Source: Megaustenia siamemsis (lineage: Eukaryota > Mollusca > Gastropoda > Stylommatophora > Ariophantidae). Taken from it: a stretch of 64,000 nt of DNA. Made by a program: the position numbers and the translations under genes. Shown one piece after another: positions 33,720-60,100 of this stretch (the first letter of the stretch is position 1; each line of letters opens with the position of its first letter). The notes under the pieces are model-generated. The model did no database searches. It was not told the origin of the DNA and was given only the letters and a program-made list of their open reading frames with translations. The stretch is from positions 94,826,345-94,890,344 of the forward strand of contig JAVIAB010000124.1 of the NCBI GenBank assembly GCA_032433765.1. The letters run 5' to 3'.

Positions 33720-34760
33720 TAATTGTAGATGTTCTGACCTGTCAGTCATTGTAGCTGTTCTCAAATTTACAGTAAGTTATTGCAATTGTAATTTACTCTT
33801 CAGTCAGTTAATGTAGCTGTTCCCTAATCTGCAGTCAGCTATTGTAGCTGTTATCGACAGTCAGTTATTGCATAATGTTCTCTACAGTGAGTTATTGAAA
33901 TTGTTCTCTACAGTCAGTTGCTGTAGCCTATATCTCATTTCGGTTATTGCAGTTGTTCTCAATAGTCAATTATTGTAAATCTTCACTACAGTCATTTATT
34001 ATAACTGTTATCTACAGACTTTTATTTAAACTATTATCTACAGTCATTTATTGTAACTATTATCTACAGTCATTTATTGTAACTATTATCTACAGTCATT
34101 TATTGTAACTATTATCTACAGTCATTTATTGTAACTATTATCTACAGTCATTTATTGTAACTGTTATCTACAGTCAGTAATTGCATCTATGAGTCACTGC
34201 CAGTTATTGCATCTATAAGAAACTGTCAGTTAATGTATTTATGATGCACTGTCTGTTATTGCATCTATAAGTCACTGTCAGTTATTGTATCTATGATCCA
34301 GTGTCAGTTATTGTATCTATGATCCACTGTCAGTTATTGTATCTATGATCCACTGTCAGTTATTGTATCTATGATCCACTGTCAGTTATTGCATCTATAA
34401 GAAACTGTCAGTTATTGTATTTATGATGCACTGTCAGTTATTGCATCTATGATGCACTGTCAGTTATTGCATCTATAAGAAACTGTCAGTTATTGCATCT
34501 ACGAGTCACTGCCAGTTATTGTATTTATGATCCACTGTCAGTTATTGCATCTATAAGTCACTGTCAGTTATTGTATCTATGATCCACTGTCAGTTATTGT
34601 ATCTATGATCCACTGTCAGTTATTGTATCTATGATCCACTGTCAGTTATTGTATCTATGATCCACTGTCAGTTATTGTATCTATGATCCACTGTCAGTTA
34701 TTGTATGTATTTACTAGTCTGTTATTGTTGCCGGGTTCTCTCACAACTAATGCTCATCAA
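33720..34760. repeat. 26-bp minisatellite, two homogenised subtypes
   Basis: The first part (about 33720-34180) has units around 'cagtcatttattgtaactattatcta'-like 26-mers. The second (34180-34720) has 'ctgtcagttattgtatct' plus 'atgatcca' units. Both keep the 'cagt..ttattg' core and 26-bp spacing. Confidence 0.93.
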
Positions 34761-35790
34761 TAGGTTTTTGTAGTCGTTCTCTATATTCAATAATTGTAAC
34801 TGTGATCTACAGTCATTTGTTGTGACTGTTCTCTATATTCAATAATTATAACTGTGATCTACAGTCATTTGTTGTGACTGTTCTCTATATTCAATAATAG
34901 TAACTGTCATCTACAGTCATTTGTTGTGACTGTTCTCTATATTCAATAATAGTAACTGTCATTTACAATCATTTGTTGTGACTGTTCTCTATATTTAATA
35001 ATAGTAACTGTCATCTACAGTCATTTGTTGTGACTGTTCTCTATATTTAATAATAGTAACTGTCATCTACAGTCATTTGTTGTGACTGTTCTCTATATTC
35101 AATAATTATAACTGTGATCTACAATCATTTGTTGTGACTGTTCTCTATATTCAATAATAGTAACTGTCATCTACAGTCATTTGTTGTGACTGTTCTTTAT
35201 ATTCAGTAATTGTAACTGTGATCTACAATCATTTGTTGTGACTGTTCTCTAAATTTAATAATTGTAATTGTGATCTACAATCATTTGTTGTGACTGTTCT
35301 CTATATTCAATAATTGTAACTGTGATCTACACTCATTTGTTGTGACTGTTCTCTATATTTAATAATTGTAATTGTCATCTACAATCATTTGTTGTGACTG
35401 TTCTCTATATTTAATAATTGTAATTGTCATCTACAATCATTTGTTGTGACTGTTCTCTATATTCAATAATTGTAACTGTGATCTACAATCATTTGTTGTG
35501 ACTGTTCTCTATATTCAATAATTGTAACTGTGATCTACAATCATTTGTTGTGACTGTTCTCTATATTCAATAATTGTAACTGTCATCTACAATCATTTGT
35601 TGTGACTGTTCTCTATATTCAATAATTGTAACTGTCATCTACAATCATTTGTTGTGACTGTTCTCTACAGTTATTTAGTGTTGCTGTTCTGTGCAATCAG
35701 TTATTGTCGTTGTTCTCTAAAGCCAATTATTGTAACTGATCTGCACAGTCATTTATTAAAACTGTTCTCTCTACAGTCATTGTAGGTATT
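34761..35790. repeat. 52-bp minisatellite (dimer of the 26-bp unit), ~18 units
   Basis: Units alternate 'tctatattcaataattgtaa' and 'atctacaatcatttgttgtg' half-units. Each half resembles the 26-bp monomer to the left, so this looks like a dimer-based expansion. It ends about 200 bp upstream of receptor 2. Confidence 0.95.
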
Positions 35791-35985
35791 CTATACAGTC
35801 AGCTATTTTAGGCTCTCCAAACAACTGACATTTCTACTAATAAATTGGCATACATTCATTTTTAGCACGTTATCACAGTTGCATTGTTATGTTACCCTGC
35901 TAGTGTTGTTTTATTTATGAAAGCATGTTTTATAATTCGTTCTATTTCTAACTTGTCAACAATTGAAAAGATACCCCACGAGACG

Positions 35986-50467
<14,482 letters not shown>

Positions 50468-50889
50468 AAGGGCATCGCGCAGAAAACATTAATATAGGAC
50501 ACGTATGACATTTCTTCAAAAGGATATATTTCACATGATGGCAACAAACAAGGTGAGCATAATCCAAACATCAAAAGAATGGTTGAGCACAGTGATATAA
50601 GGGGCGAAAGCAGGAAAAGCATCTTATGTGACAAAAAAGCAAACACGTTCATTCAATGCAGGACAGGAACAATCAGTAGACGAACGCTTCGATGATTGTT
50701 GGAACGGACGGCAGATCGAACATGGGAATGTCCTGACTGCGATGACACCAGTCAGAACTAAACACTAGAGCGGCAAATTATTCTTTAGTCAATAAATGCA
50801 TTCTTGAAGTTGTGTATTTTTATTTTAGCTCCATATTATTTATTTTATATTTTGGTGTTCATTGTCACGTTAAATTCTTTTATTCTTTT
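50468..50889. other. Receptor 2 3' flank
   Basis: AATAAA near 50792 is the first good polyadenylation signal after the stop. No other feature recognised. Confidence 0.5.
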
Positions 50890-51790
50890 ATTAAATCCTT
50901 TTTGATAAATGAATATTCTTCTTCTTTCTCTTCTATCCTTCCTCTATTGCCGCTCTTCTATCCTTCCTCTATTGCCGTTGGCGTCAAGAGGAGATACAAT
51001 CTGCGATTCTTTGCTCTTCTGTTGACCTCTTTTGGTGTTATCCCTCCTAGTGACACTAGTATTCCCTGTATCCATCTCTTTCTCGAGCTTCCTCTTAATC
51101 TGGCGTTTTCGTAGCGTTTGTTTATGGCTCTTTGAGTCATTGTTAGTTCTTTATGTCTTGTTGTGTGGCCGAAAAAATGTATATGTTGTTTCTTTATGTA
51201 TTCGATGGCTGGTTCAATTGAGAGTTTCTTCCTCAGGTCCGTGTTTCTTACTCTGTCCATTAAGCTGTTTCCTGACATTCTTCTGACACATTTCATTTCG
51301 GTGGTCGTTATCTTTCTTATTGTTCTAGAGCCCAGCGTCCAATTCTGGCACTGGTAGCACAGAGTTGGTAGAAAAATTGATTTGTATATTGCCTTTTTTG
51401 CTTCCGTAGTTATTGCTTTGTTTTTCAATAGTGTTGATACATGGCCTATAACTTGGCATGCTTTGTTACACCTTATATCTATCTTTGTCTCTTGGTTATT
51501 GTCTTGTGTTAACGTGCTACCCAAATATTAAAAATTGTCTAGTTGCTTCAGAGATGTATTATCTATTATGATGTTTAGTTTTTTTTCTTTCTCGCTATTG
51601 CCATTACTTCGGTTTTGTTTATGTTGAACTTCCTGTTGTATTGTTTACAAGTGTTGTTTAGCCTGTTGATATGTTCTTGCAGGTCCTCAGTTGTTTCATG
51701 TATCAGAATTTGGTAGTCTGCAAATAGTATTTCGTTTATTTCTTCCTCTCTTCTGCTGTTTTTTGGTATGTATATTTCGTTCACACAAAA
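50890..51790 (-). mobile_element. LINE family F C-terminal fragment
   Basis: Minus strand, right to left: ILFADYQILIHE (FADD box with Asp to Tyr change) near 51740, NINKTEVMAIARKK near 51600, an LGS-like thumb near 51520, then KSIFLPTLCYQCQNWTL near 51370. It continues with EMKCVRRMSGNSL near 51285, and SSRKRWIQGILVSLGGIT near 51075 ends the ORF. One break separates 51575 from 51524. Related but less complete pieces occur at 57420-58095 and 62220-62640. Confidence 0.88.
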
Positions 51791-52055
51791 AGGGAGCTCT
51801 TAAAAAACATCAGAAAGAAGCTATCAACATTTTTCGGGCACATCATGAGAAGAGGAAAGTTGGAATACTTGGTTACAATTGGCAAAATAAAAGGAAAGAG
51901 AGATCGCGGACGACACAGAGAGAAAATACTGGATAGCTTGGTGTCATGGCATGGAAAACAGTCAACAACAGAACTTATACGATGCACTGTAGATAGAAGA
52001 ATGTGGAGGGACATGTTCGCCTACACCAATCGGCAGGGTACATGATGATGATATT
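51781..52055 (+). mobile_element. LINE tail fragment (same group as 59230-59745)
   Basis: The + strand encodes the KRELLKNIRKKLSTFFGHIMRRGKL-type end region of a LINE with frameshifts, then a DRGRHREKILDSLVSWHGKQ segment and 'gggtacatgatgatgat' tail. It abuts the oppositely oriented LINE F fragment at 51790. Confidence 0.8.
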
Positions 52056-52334
52056 TCGTTTTCTCGTTTGTGTTGTAGCATGGACAGATGAACATTACTT
52101 TTGGAAATATGAATAAAGCAGGTAAAACGATCTTAAATATACACACACAGTGCAACAATATATACATCATAAATATAAATCCTTATTTTATTTATAACCT
52201 TGTATTCACATCGTTTCATATGTAATTACAATTTACCATCGCTATTACACTATGAGCTGCATTTGTCTTGACATATATTGATTATCTCAGTTATGATCAA
52301 GACATGCAACTATCAATGATATAACATTCTTCGA
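52056..52334. other. Intergenic, no gene seen
   Basis: AT-rich spacer. Confidence 0.55.
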
Positions 52335-53225
52335 CTTCTTTTCTGCCTCGTTTGTCTTTCAGCATCAAGGGAAGATGTAATTTGCGGTCTTTTGCTCTTC
52401 TGTTCGCCTCTGTGTGTGTGGCCCTTTTCGTCTTGTCAAACGGTCTAGTGGAGGCTATTGTGTATTTTTTTGAGGTATTGTTTTTGCCGAATAGCTTCTC
52501 TCGTGGCTAATTCTACCAATGTTTGACAAACACACGCGGTCACATAATGAACAGGTCAGGCTCACTGGTCCACATGGTTTACCATCCTTTTTCTTCAGTC
52601 TTTTCTCTTCTAAGTTTTGTCTTAGCACACTTTCAAAAGTTGTTATACCGTTCCTTATACATGCTCTCCATGATGTGCGATCACTTGCCACATGTTGCCA
52701 GTCGTTTTCACAGATGGAGAAGTCTTTCAGAGATGATTAGCAGATATCTCTATATCGTAGTTTAGGTCTGCCGATTAGTCTTTTCCCGTGTGTTAGTTCA
52801 CCATATAGTATTTGCCTAGGGATGTGCTTCTCTTCCATTCGTTGAACATGCCCTAGCCATCTTAGTCTTAGACTTCTGAGCATTGACATGATTGTTGGGG
52901 TCTTAGCACGTTGCAGGACAGTTATGTTGTCTGTACTGCTTCTAGTGGGCAGTCTTTTAGAGTAATAAATAGAGGTTTGATGTCACCTTGATTTAGTATT
53001 ACTGTCTTCTGAACGTTAATTGACAGTGAAAAAAGGTCGCATGCTTTGATCAGGTTGTTGATCAGGGATTGTAGGGTGGCTTCACTATGAGCGACTAGGG
53101 CTGCATCGTCGGCAAATAAAAATTTATAAGTAGTGTATTTCCTAGTGTTTCTTGTATTCCGTCAACGCATCTTTTTCGTGGTCGGCCCTGGGTCTTGTGT
53201 TTTCGCAACGGTTATTGAAGGTTCG
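52335..53225 (-). mobile_element. LINE family A tail split by a nested LINE B insertion
   Basis: 53225-53150 and 52440-52335 together correspond to the C-terminal end of family A as seen uninterrupted at 42215-42420. The 710 bp between them belong to another LINE (52441-53149). Family A was therefore present first. Confidence 0.78.
52441..53149 (-). mobile_element. LINE family B fragment with C-terminal zinc finger, nested in LINE A
   Basis: Right to left: the FLFADDAALVAHSE catalytic box near 53120, SINVQKTVI near 53025, RLRWLGHVQRMEEKHIPRQI near 52860, then a GELTHGKRLIGRPKLRY segment. The end is SDRTSWRACIRNGI near 52685 and a CSLCDRVCLSNIGRISH finger near 52550-52510. This C-x2-C...H finger is the characteristic terminus of the family. 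Frames are broken near 52740 and 52945. Confidence 0.85.
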
Positions 53226-53441
53226 TTGTTATAATATTTTTTAGTAACATTTATATGCATGGTCATGAGATATGCTATTGCTTATACTTTATGAAGTATG
53301 TTAATAACACAGCCAATTAGTACCTTTTAAAATTATAAGACAAAAACATATTTTAAAAAAAAGAACACAAGGCCGGACATCACAAATGCTCCGTGTTCAA
53401 TCTGTAGTTGAATTTGTATCAAATATTGACAAATTCAGAGG

Positions 53442-53690
53442 GAGCCGCGATAGCTCAGTGGTCAGTGAACTGGACTACAAAGGACAAGAGGTAGTGTTCG
53501 ATCCTAACTGACGACTTCCGGATTCACCCAGCCTTTAATGGGTACCGGATTTTTTTCTGGGAAAGTAAAGCAGCACGGGCGTAGTACTGGCCACATTACC
53601 CCAAAAATCATGTGTCTAGGTCTGTAAAATATAGGGTCACTAACACCATATTTCCCTATACGCCACTTGGCGTGACGGGGGTACTTTACT
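53442..53690 (+). mobile_element. tRNA-derived SINE (common family)
   Basis: Complete head (gccgcgatagctcagtgg), B box (gttcgatcc), body and 'cacttggcgtgacggggg' end followed by a T-rich tail. No unambiguous target duplication was seen. Confidence 0.93.
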
Positions 53691-55738
53691 TTTTTACTTT
53701 TTTTTTACGTGATACTGATCATGTCACACTTTAATACCCCGATAGTCTTAAAAAAATACTAGCGTCACAACTCATGAGCTATGATAAACATGTATAGTTC
53801 TCAGACATCATAGAAATCACATAAACATCACATACATTTAAAAAAAAACTTCCTTTTATTTACCATATAGACATCCCAAAAACTACAGAAACATCACAGA
53901 AATCATAGCAACATCACAGAAATTGAAAAACAAATCCAAGTGTTAACCCAAACGATGAAGCTATATCTAAATTAAGTTCATTAATGACCTGAAGATGTCT
54001 ACAGATCTGGAAAATTATGTCATTGTTGCACAAACATTTAAATTCTTCATTGTCATTTTTCTTTCAATTGTTGTACAATTTAACTTCTTTATGTAAAAGT
54101 ATGTTTTAAATATTACTTGATATCTTGTCTTGCTAGAAAGCCTGTCTATCTTCTCGCTTACAATTATAGAGCAACGATAAAGAATCAATTCTACGCCAAC
54201 TTTATTTATTTTAAAAGTTGGTTCCCAATATTTTCTCGTACAGACGAAAAAATTCATCATTTTTTTTTATCTCGATTTACAGTGACACAAATTAATATTC
54301 AGTTTATTCAACAAGATCTTAAGTGTTGGGTTCTTATATATAAGAAAGACAGCAGTTAAAAGAAGAACCTCTTCAATAGAGAATTTAAATCAAGTACATC
54401 TGAGCCATATGTCAAATGTAATGTATTGATTAAATTTAGAATATATTTAGAATATAATTGAGTCTTCTGAACATATAATTAGATCAGCGAATAATTCTAA
54501 TTTGAAACAAAACACGACACGACGTATAGTGTAGATAGTATTGACAGTGTAATGTATACTAATTTGTAACGGTAACTGTCGGAAAGAAAATTACTACCAA
54601 TGTACAAAAAAATTATCATTTGTCAAACACAGTTGACATATAATAATAATATATGTAGATATCAATATATGTTATGGAAAATAGCAGCGAAGTGGCCAGA
54701 CCGCGTAAAATAATTTGCAGTTATATTTGTGAGTTACTAGCATTACATTATTTCAATGCGTACACTACATTTACATACACTGTATCATCTAAACATGGCA
54801 TCTTTGGTATGTCTCGAAAGAGCTGCAGACGATTGCAGAGACAACATATTGTAGTTAGTGTATTATTAACAAATTACCATGTATACACATATTACTGGAA
54901 TCATTTAATAAGTTTAGGAAGTCCTTAATACTTGAGTTATTTACGCCTTTTATTTGTCCCTTTTAACACACTAGAATTAAACCCGCCACTATAAGTAACA
55001 CACGTTATTCCGGAAAAAATGATGTCTGAACAGGAAATCACAAATAATAGAAAACAAGTTTTACATAAGTAGTTTATGATACCTTGAGTACGAACACTTA
55101 AAAAAAAAAACAAATGCAGACAATAACAGAAACAATAAATTTAAAAAATAGCAGTTCAAAACAAATGAGTGGGGCGTATCCGTGTTGCCACGTCGACCCG
55201 TCTCTGGAGTTCAACGTTGTTATCCTATTATCGTACGCCTCTCAAAATATACACCGACGAGAGTAATGAGATCAATAAATTATTGTTTGATATTGATGAT
55301 CCGAGATCATTCTCTCCGTGTATGAGCCATCACAGCTTGTTTCATTTTCGTTTTCCAAGGAAAAGTTTGGAGCAAAGTTGTTTTAGGTCTGGTAATGCTT
55401 GTCCAAGCGTATACCATGAGTGTATTAGCGGTCTCCCTAAAAGTCCGGGTTCAAAACCATGTTCCGACTGGCTATCGTATAGCGTACTGTATGCTGCTGC
55501 TTGTGGACTTTGCTGAGTGCTATTCAACTGCACGTATTTCAGTACCATCAATACTTGTCTTGTTTTTTAGTCGCCATCAGTTTTTGTTTCACTCAGCGCG
55601 ATTTAAGATTCAATTTACCCCATTTAGTACCAAGAAATAAAGATTATTTTCGTTTCTGTATTTGTTGAATATAAGTAGTTTTACATCATTTGCTACCGTA
55701 ACTGTAAATGATGTTGCAGTGTTATTTTTTTTTCGTTT
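53691..55738. other. Gene-poor intergenic region
   Basis: About 2 kb of AT-rich sequence. It holds a short 'catcacagaaa' repeat at 53880-53930. At 55380-55480 a possible B-box-like 'gggttcaaaacc' sits in less AT-rich DNA but without a convincing A box. Small open frames show no recognisable domain. Confidence 0.5.
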
Positions 55739-56265
55739 AACAAAACTTTAGATATGTCGATATGTTTTTGTTTTCCTCTTAATAAAACTTTAGATATGTT
55801 GAAATGATTTTCTTCGCTTAACAAAACTTTAGTTATGTCGAAATTGTTTTCTTCGCTTAACAAAACTTTAGTTATGTCGAAATGTTTTTTCGCTTAACAA
55901 AACTTTAGTTATTTCGAAATGTTTTGTTTCGCTTAACAAAACTTTAGATATGTTGATATGTTTTTTTTTTCTCTTAACAAAACTTTAGTTATTTCGAAAT
56001 GTTTTTTTTTTCGCTTAACAAAACGTTAGTTATGTCGAAATGTTTCTTTTTTCGCTTAACAAAACTTTAGATATGTCGATATGTTTTTTTTTTCTCTTAA
56101 CAAAACTTTAGTTATGTCGAAATGTTTTTTTTTTTCGCTTAAAAAAACTTTAGTTATGTCGAAATACTTTGTTTTTCGCTTAACAGAACTTTAGATATAT
56201 CGACATGTTTTTTTTTTCTCTTACCGAAACTTTAGATATGTCGAAATGTTTTTTTCCTTTTTTTC
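55739..56265. repeat. ~40-bp minisatellite, ~13 units
   Basis: Unit core 'cttaacaaaactttagttat' followed by 'gtcgaaatg' and a variable T run. The T-run length drives the period variation. Confidence 0.94.
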
Positions 56266-56299
56266 TGCCAAAATGAACCTTATAAGCTTCTTTCGATTT

Positions 56300-56950
56300 T
56301 AATTCTTCCTGAGTTTTGCACTCATCGAATGCCGTCTCCGCAACGAAGGTTGACTACCATGGAGCGCCATTCCGCACTGTCTCTATCTTTCATGGTGCAT
56401 GTTGCTATAGGCTGACGTATCCATATTTTGGTGCTACTTGTCCATGCTAGTCTTGGTCTGCCTCTGCATCTTTTACCTTGAAGTTTCTTCACCAAGATTA
56501 CTTTTAGTAGCCTGTTGTGTCTTTAAACATGGTCCAAAAATCGCATTTTTCTTGTCTGAATTGTATTTAGTAGTTTTCTTTTCATTTTTAGTTGTTTTAA
56601 GACTTCATCGTTTGTTATCTTTTCTTTCCATCCAATTATATATATTCTTTTATATATCCACATTTCAAAGACTTCAATTTTCTGCTCTGTTTTTTGTGTG
56701 TCTAATGTCCATGTTTCTGTACCATATAGGAATGTTGAGAAGATATAACATTTTGCTATTCTTTGTTTTAGCCCTAGTATTATTTGTTTTGATGTTAGTA
56801 TATTTTTCATGGCATTAAAATTACTTTTTGCCATTCATATTCTTTTGTTTATTTCAGTTTTACATTTTCTATCACTGGTTATAGTATAGCCAAAATAGTT
56901 GTAGTACTGAATTGTATCCAGGTCTATTCCTTACTTGTTCTCAATGTTAA
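56300..56950 (-). mobile_element. LINE C-terminal fragment (family G)
   Basis: Minus strand: LTSKQIILGLKQRIAKCYIF near 56790, FLYGTETWTLDTQKTEQKIE near 56715, FEMWIYKRIY near 56660, then a GKRCRGRPRLAW segment near 56470. The segment 56834-56523 is still open. The remainder has stops. Confidence 0.85.
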
Positions 56951-57154
56951 TTCATAATTGACAACTGTAAAATAAATATAACACTATAATATGTCATAAT
57001 TGTAATATGATTATTAGATAAATGTAAGTGTGTCAGAGTTTCAGAGGGTTAAGCTTTTCCCGTTTATAATGTGATCAAGACATAATTAAGATAAACATTT
57101 ATTCATAAATAACTGGACGTATGAGTTTTCAAAATAACCAATCTATAGAATACA

Positions 57155-60100
57155 ATGTCGCGTGTGAAGGAAGAAACAGTCTGTGATACAAGTTCAACAT
57201 CTGCTCTGTTAGCAACAGCCAAATCTGACAGTTCAAGAGATGTATTAATCAGTGACAGCGACCTGGCGATCAGTCAGTGGGTTAAGTACACCTTTTTATG
57301 TCAAATGATTGACGTATTCGGTACAGTGACAAACATAATTAACATCATCTGCTTTATCAAGCAAGGTTTCAAGGATCCAGTCAACGTCAGTCTGTTAGGT
57401 ATTGATATGAGTGACTTCGGTACATGCAGTGTTCTTCCCTTTCTCCTGCTTCTTTCTGTCTCATTTGCCTTTCTGCCTCGAGGATTACAGTTTGTGATAT
57501 GTTGCTCTTCTGTTAACCTCACTTGCTGTTTGTTATATTTCATCAGTACATCTTATTCGTGCTTGGCAAGGTGTTCTCTCGACGTTTTTGTGGAGACTTT
57601 TTTGTGTTGGCTTTTGATCTATCGATCTCATCACGTAGACAAACAATGTTATGTTTTTTTTTTTACTATATATATATCTTAAATGACATGAAGCGTTCTT
57701 AGCCTTTTTCTCAACTCTTCACTTCTGATATTATCTCACAGGCTGTTTCCTACAAACCTAATTATTTTCAGTAGTGCTGTTTTTCTTATTGTTCTTGAGT
57801 ATATTTTGTAAGTGCTCGTTTAGCATCTAGTGTTATTTCCTCCATGGACATAGTCTATCTGATAATTTGACAAACTGTGATGCACTTTGAGTCTATTTCT
57901 GCTACTAGTGAATAATCGTTTGTCATTAGACTTCCTAGGTATTTAAATTTATCTACTTGTTTTAATTATATACTGTCTATCGTTATCTAAATGATTTTTT
58001 TTTTGCAACGTACATCGTCGTGTTTTTTTCGTGCTGTATTGTGTATCTATTGTGTTAATTCTATTAAATTGTTCGCGCAGGTCATCATTACTTAATTTAA
58101 ATTTATTACAAACATTTATTCTTTATAATACTTTTCTTTTCTTTAATTTTAATTCTTTTAAAAAGCATTATTAAAATACATTTGTTGAACTTTGAGTATA
58201 CCATACCCTAACACGAATAATGAAACATTCTAAAAGTGATCACATTAAAAATAATTCATATTTCTACCATCAAAAAGAAACCATAATTTTGAAATTTGAA
58301 AGAGAATAGAACATCTGATGTAGAATTTGATAACTAAAAAAATAACAGTTTTAAGAGAATGATGTGGTAGATCAGAACTGATACAAAAGAATAGAAATAG
58401 AAAACTGAGAAGATGTATAATTACCGATTCCAAAAGGCAATGAACTTGCCTCTGTCTTCAGTAATGGCATACGATGGGGTAAACTTCTAATACATTTCAC
58501 AATTAGAAACTATTTCATGACGCATCTAAGTTAGAAACAAGTTAACATAACAAACAATAAGAAACAGCAGCTAATAACACAATAAGCAGTCAGCAGCAAT
58601 CTAATGGTGCTATGAAGAATCAGCAACTCTCTAGTGAACCAATAAACAGTAAGAGACAATTTAATGGCACGGTAAAAAAAAATCATGAAACAATATAGTA
58701 ACACAATAAACGATCAGAAGCAACTTAATGACGCAGAAAACAATCAGAAGCAACTTGATGGCACACAAAAAAAAACAATCAGAAACAATATAATGACTAA
58801 ATCAACATTCATATACAATATATTAAAACAATAAATAATCACAAACAACTTCATGAAACAGCTAATCACTAAACATAATCTGGAGTAGAGAGGTTAGATG
58901 TTCACATTTGCAGGTTTGTGTCAAAAGTGGTAAATACGACACCATCAATATTCTATTACCCTATTACCCCGCGGTGGACGTAAATGTGATTAAAAACTCT
59001 TGCCCAAAGAAGAATGGGTTGAAGAAGGAGGTCAACTACGTACATAGACGAATGTCGTGCTCAAGACGGATGTACTAGGCCGCAAGGCGCAGATCACAGT
59101 AAACTACAACAAGCACACCAACGTCCACTTAACTTCTATTTATGTGCAGACGATCAATAGCAGTAGTCAGACGAAGGCAGAAGATAACGAAAAAGAAATA
59201 AACAACACAAAAAACAACCAGTTTAAAACAACGTATGGAAATATACCAACATAGGTATAAACAGCATTTCAGAAAAGTAAAAGCGTCTTGTTATACAAAT
59301 CTATATCAATAGAAGTGAGAAAGAGCATCGCAGCAGCTATATGGAAACGGATCATGGACAGTAAACAAACAAATTAAAAGAGGATTAGAGGCCAAAGAAA
59401 TGGGGTTTCTCAGAAGAATGTTGAAAGTTCCCTGGACAGCTAACAAGAACAACGAGTGAATTTTTAAAGAAACCAACAACAAAAAGGGAGCTCCTAAGAA
59501 ACATCAGAAAGAAACAATCAGTATTGTTTTGGGGCACTTCATGAAAAAAGGAAAGTTGAAATACAGTTGGAAAGCTTGGTTACAACTGGCAAAATACAGA
59601 CAAAAGAGATATCGCAGAAGACAAAAAGAGAAAATACTAGATAGATTGGTGCCATGACATGGAAAACAGTCAATAGCAGAATTGATACGATACGCGGTGG
59701 ATAGAAGACTATCGAAGGACAGTCAACCGGTATGGTACATGATGGTGGAAATATAAATTATTCAATTATCAATAATTAGTGAAATAATTGCAATAACGAT
59801 AGCTCATGATCTGAAATTGTAGGTCTGGCGGTGTCTGATCTTGGCTGCCTGATCCCACTGATCTGGACAAATATATGTCTGACCCCGGCAGTGATTGCTG
59901 CAGATCTTCCATTTGACCCTGTTGAGATTCAGTACTTGACTGGTGGCTGGCCGCACGTGACGTTTACCCGTGTCAGTGCCTGGATGACAGCTTTGATAAC
60001 ACTCGAGCGATGTCTGTGTGTGACCGCGCCATTGCAGGTTGGACATCATTTTATACAAGTCACGTACATTATTCTGAGCATCTTTTATTATTTTTTTTTT

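Noticed and set aside
35884..35985. Longer N-terminus for receptor 2 from the upstream ATG
   Set aside because: The extra 34 residues are not shared with copies 1 or 3 at comparable position and would put a hydrophobic stretch ahead of the sequon; ATG 35986 fits better, though a transcript would decide.
55169..55516. 115-codon open frame with Cys and Ser
   Set aside because: Opposite strand is also partly open and no domain or motif was recognised; the region also has a B-box-like sequence but no A box, so neither gene nor SINE is supported.
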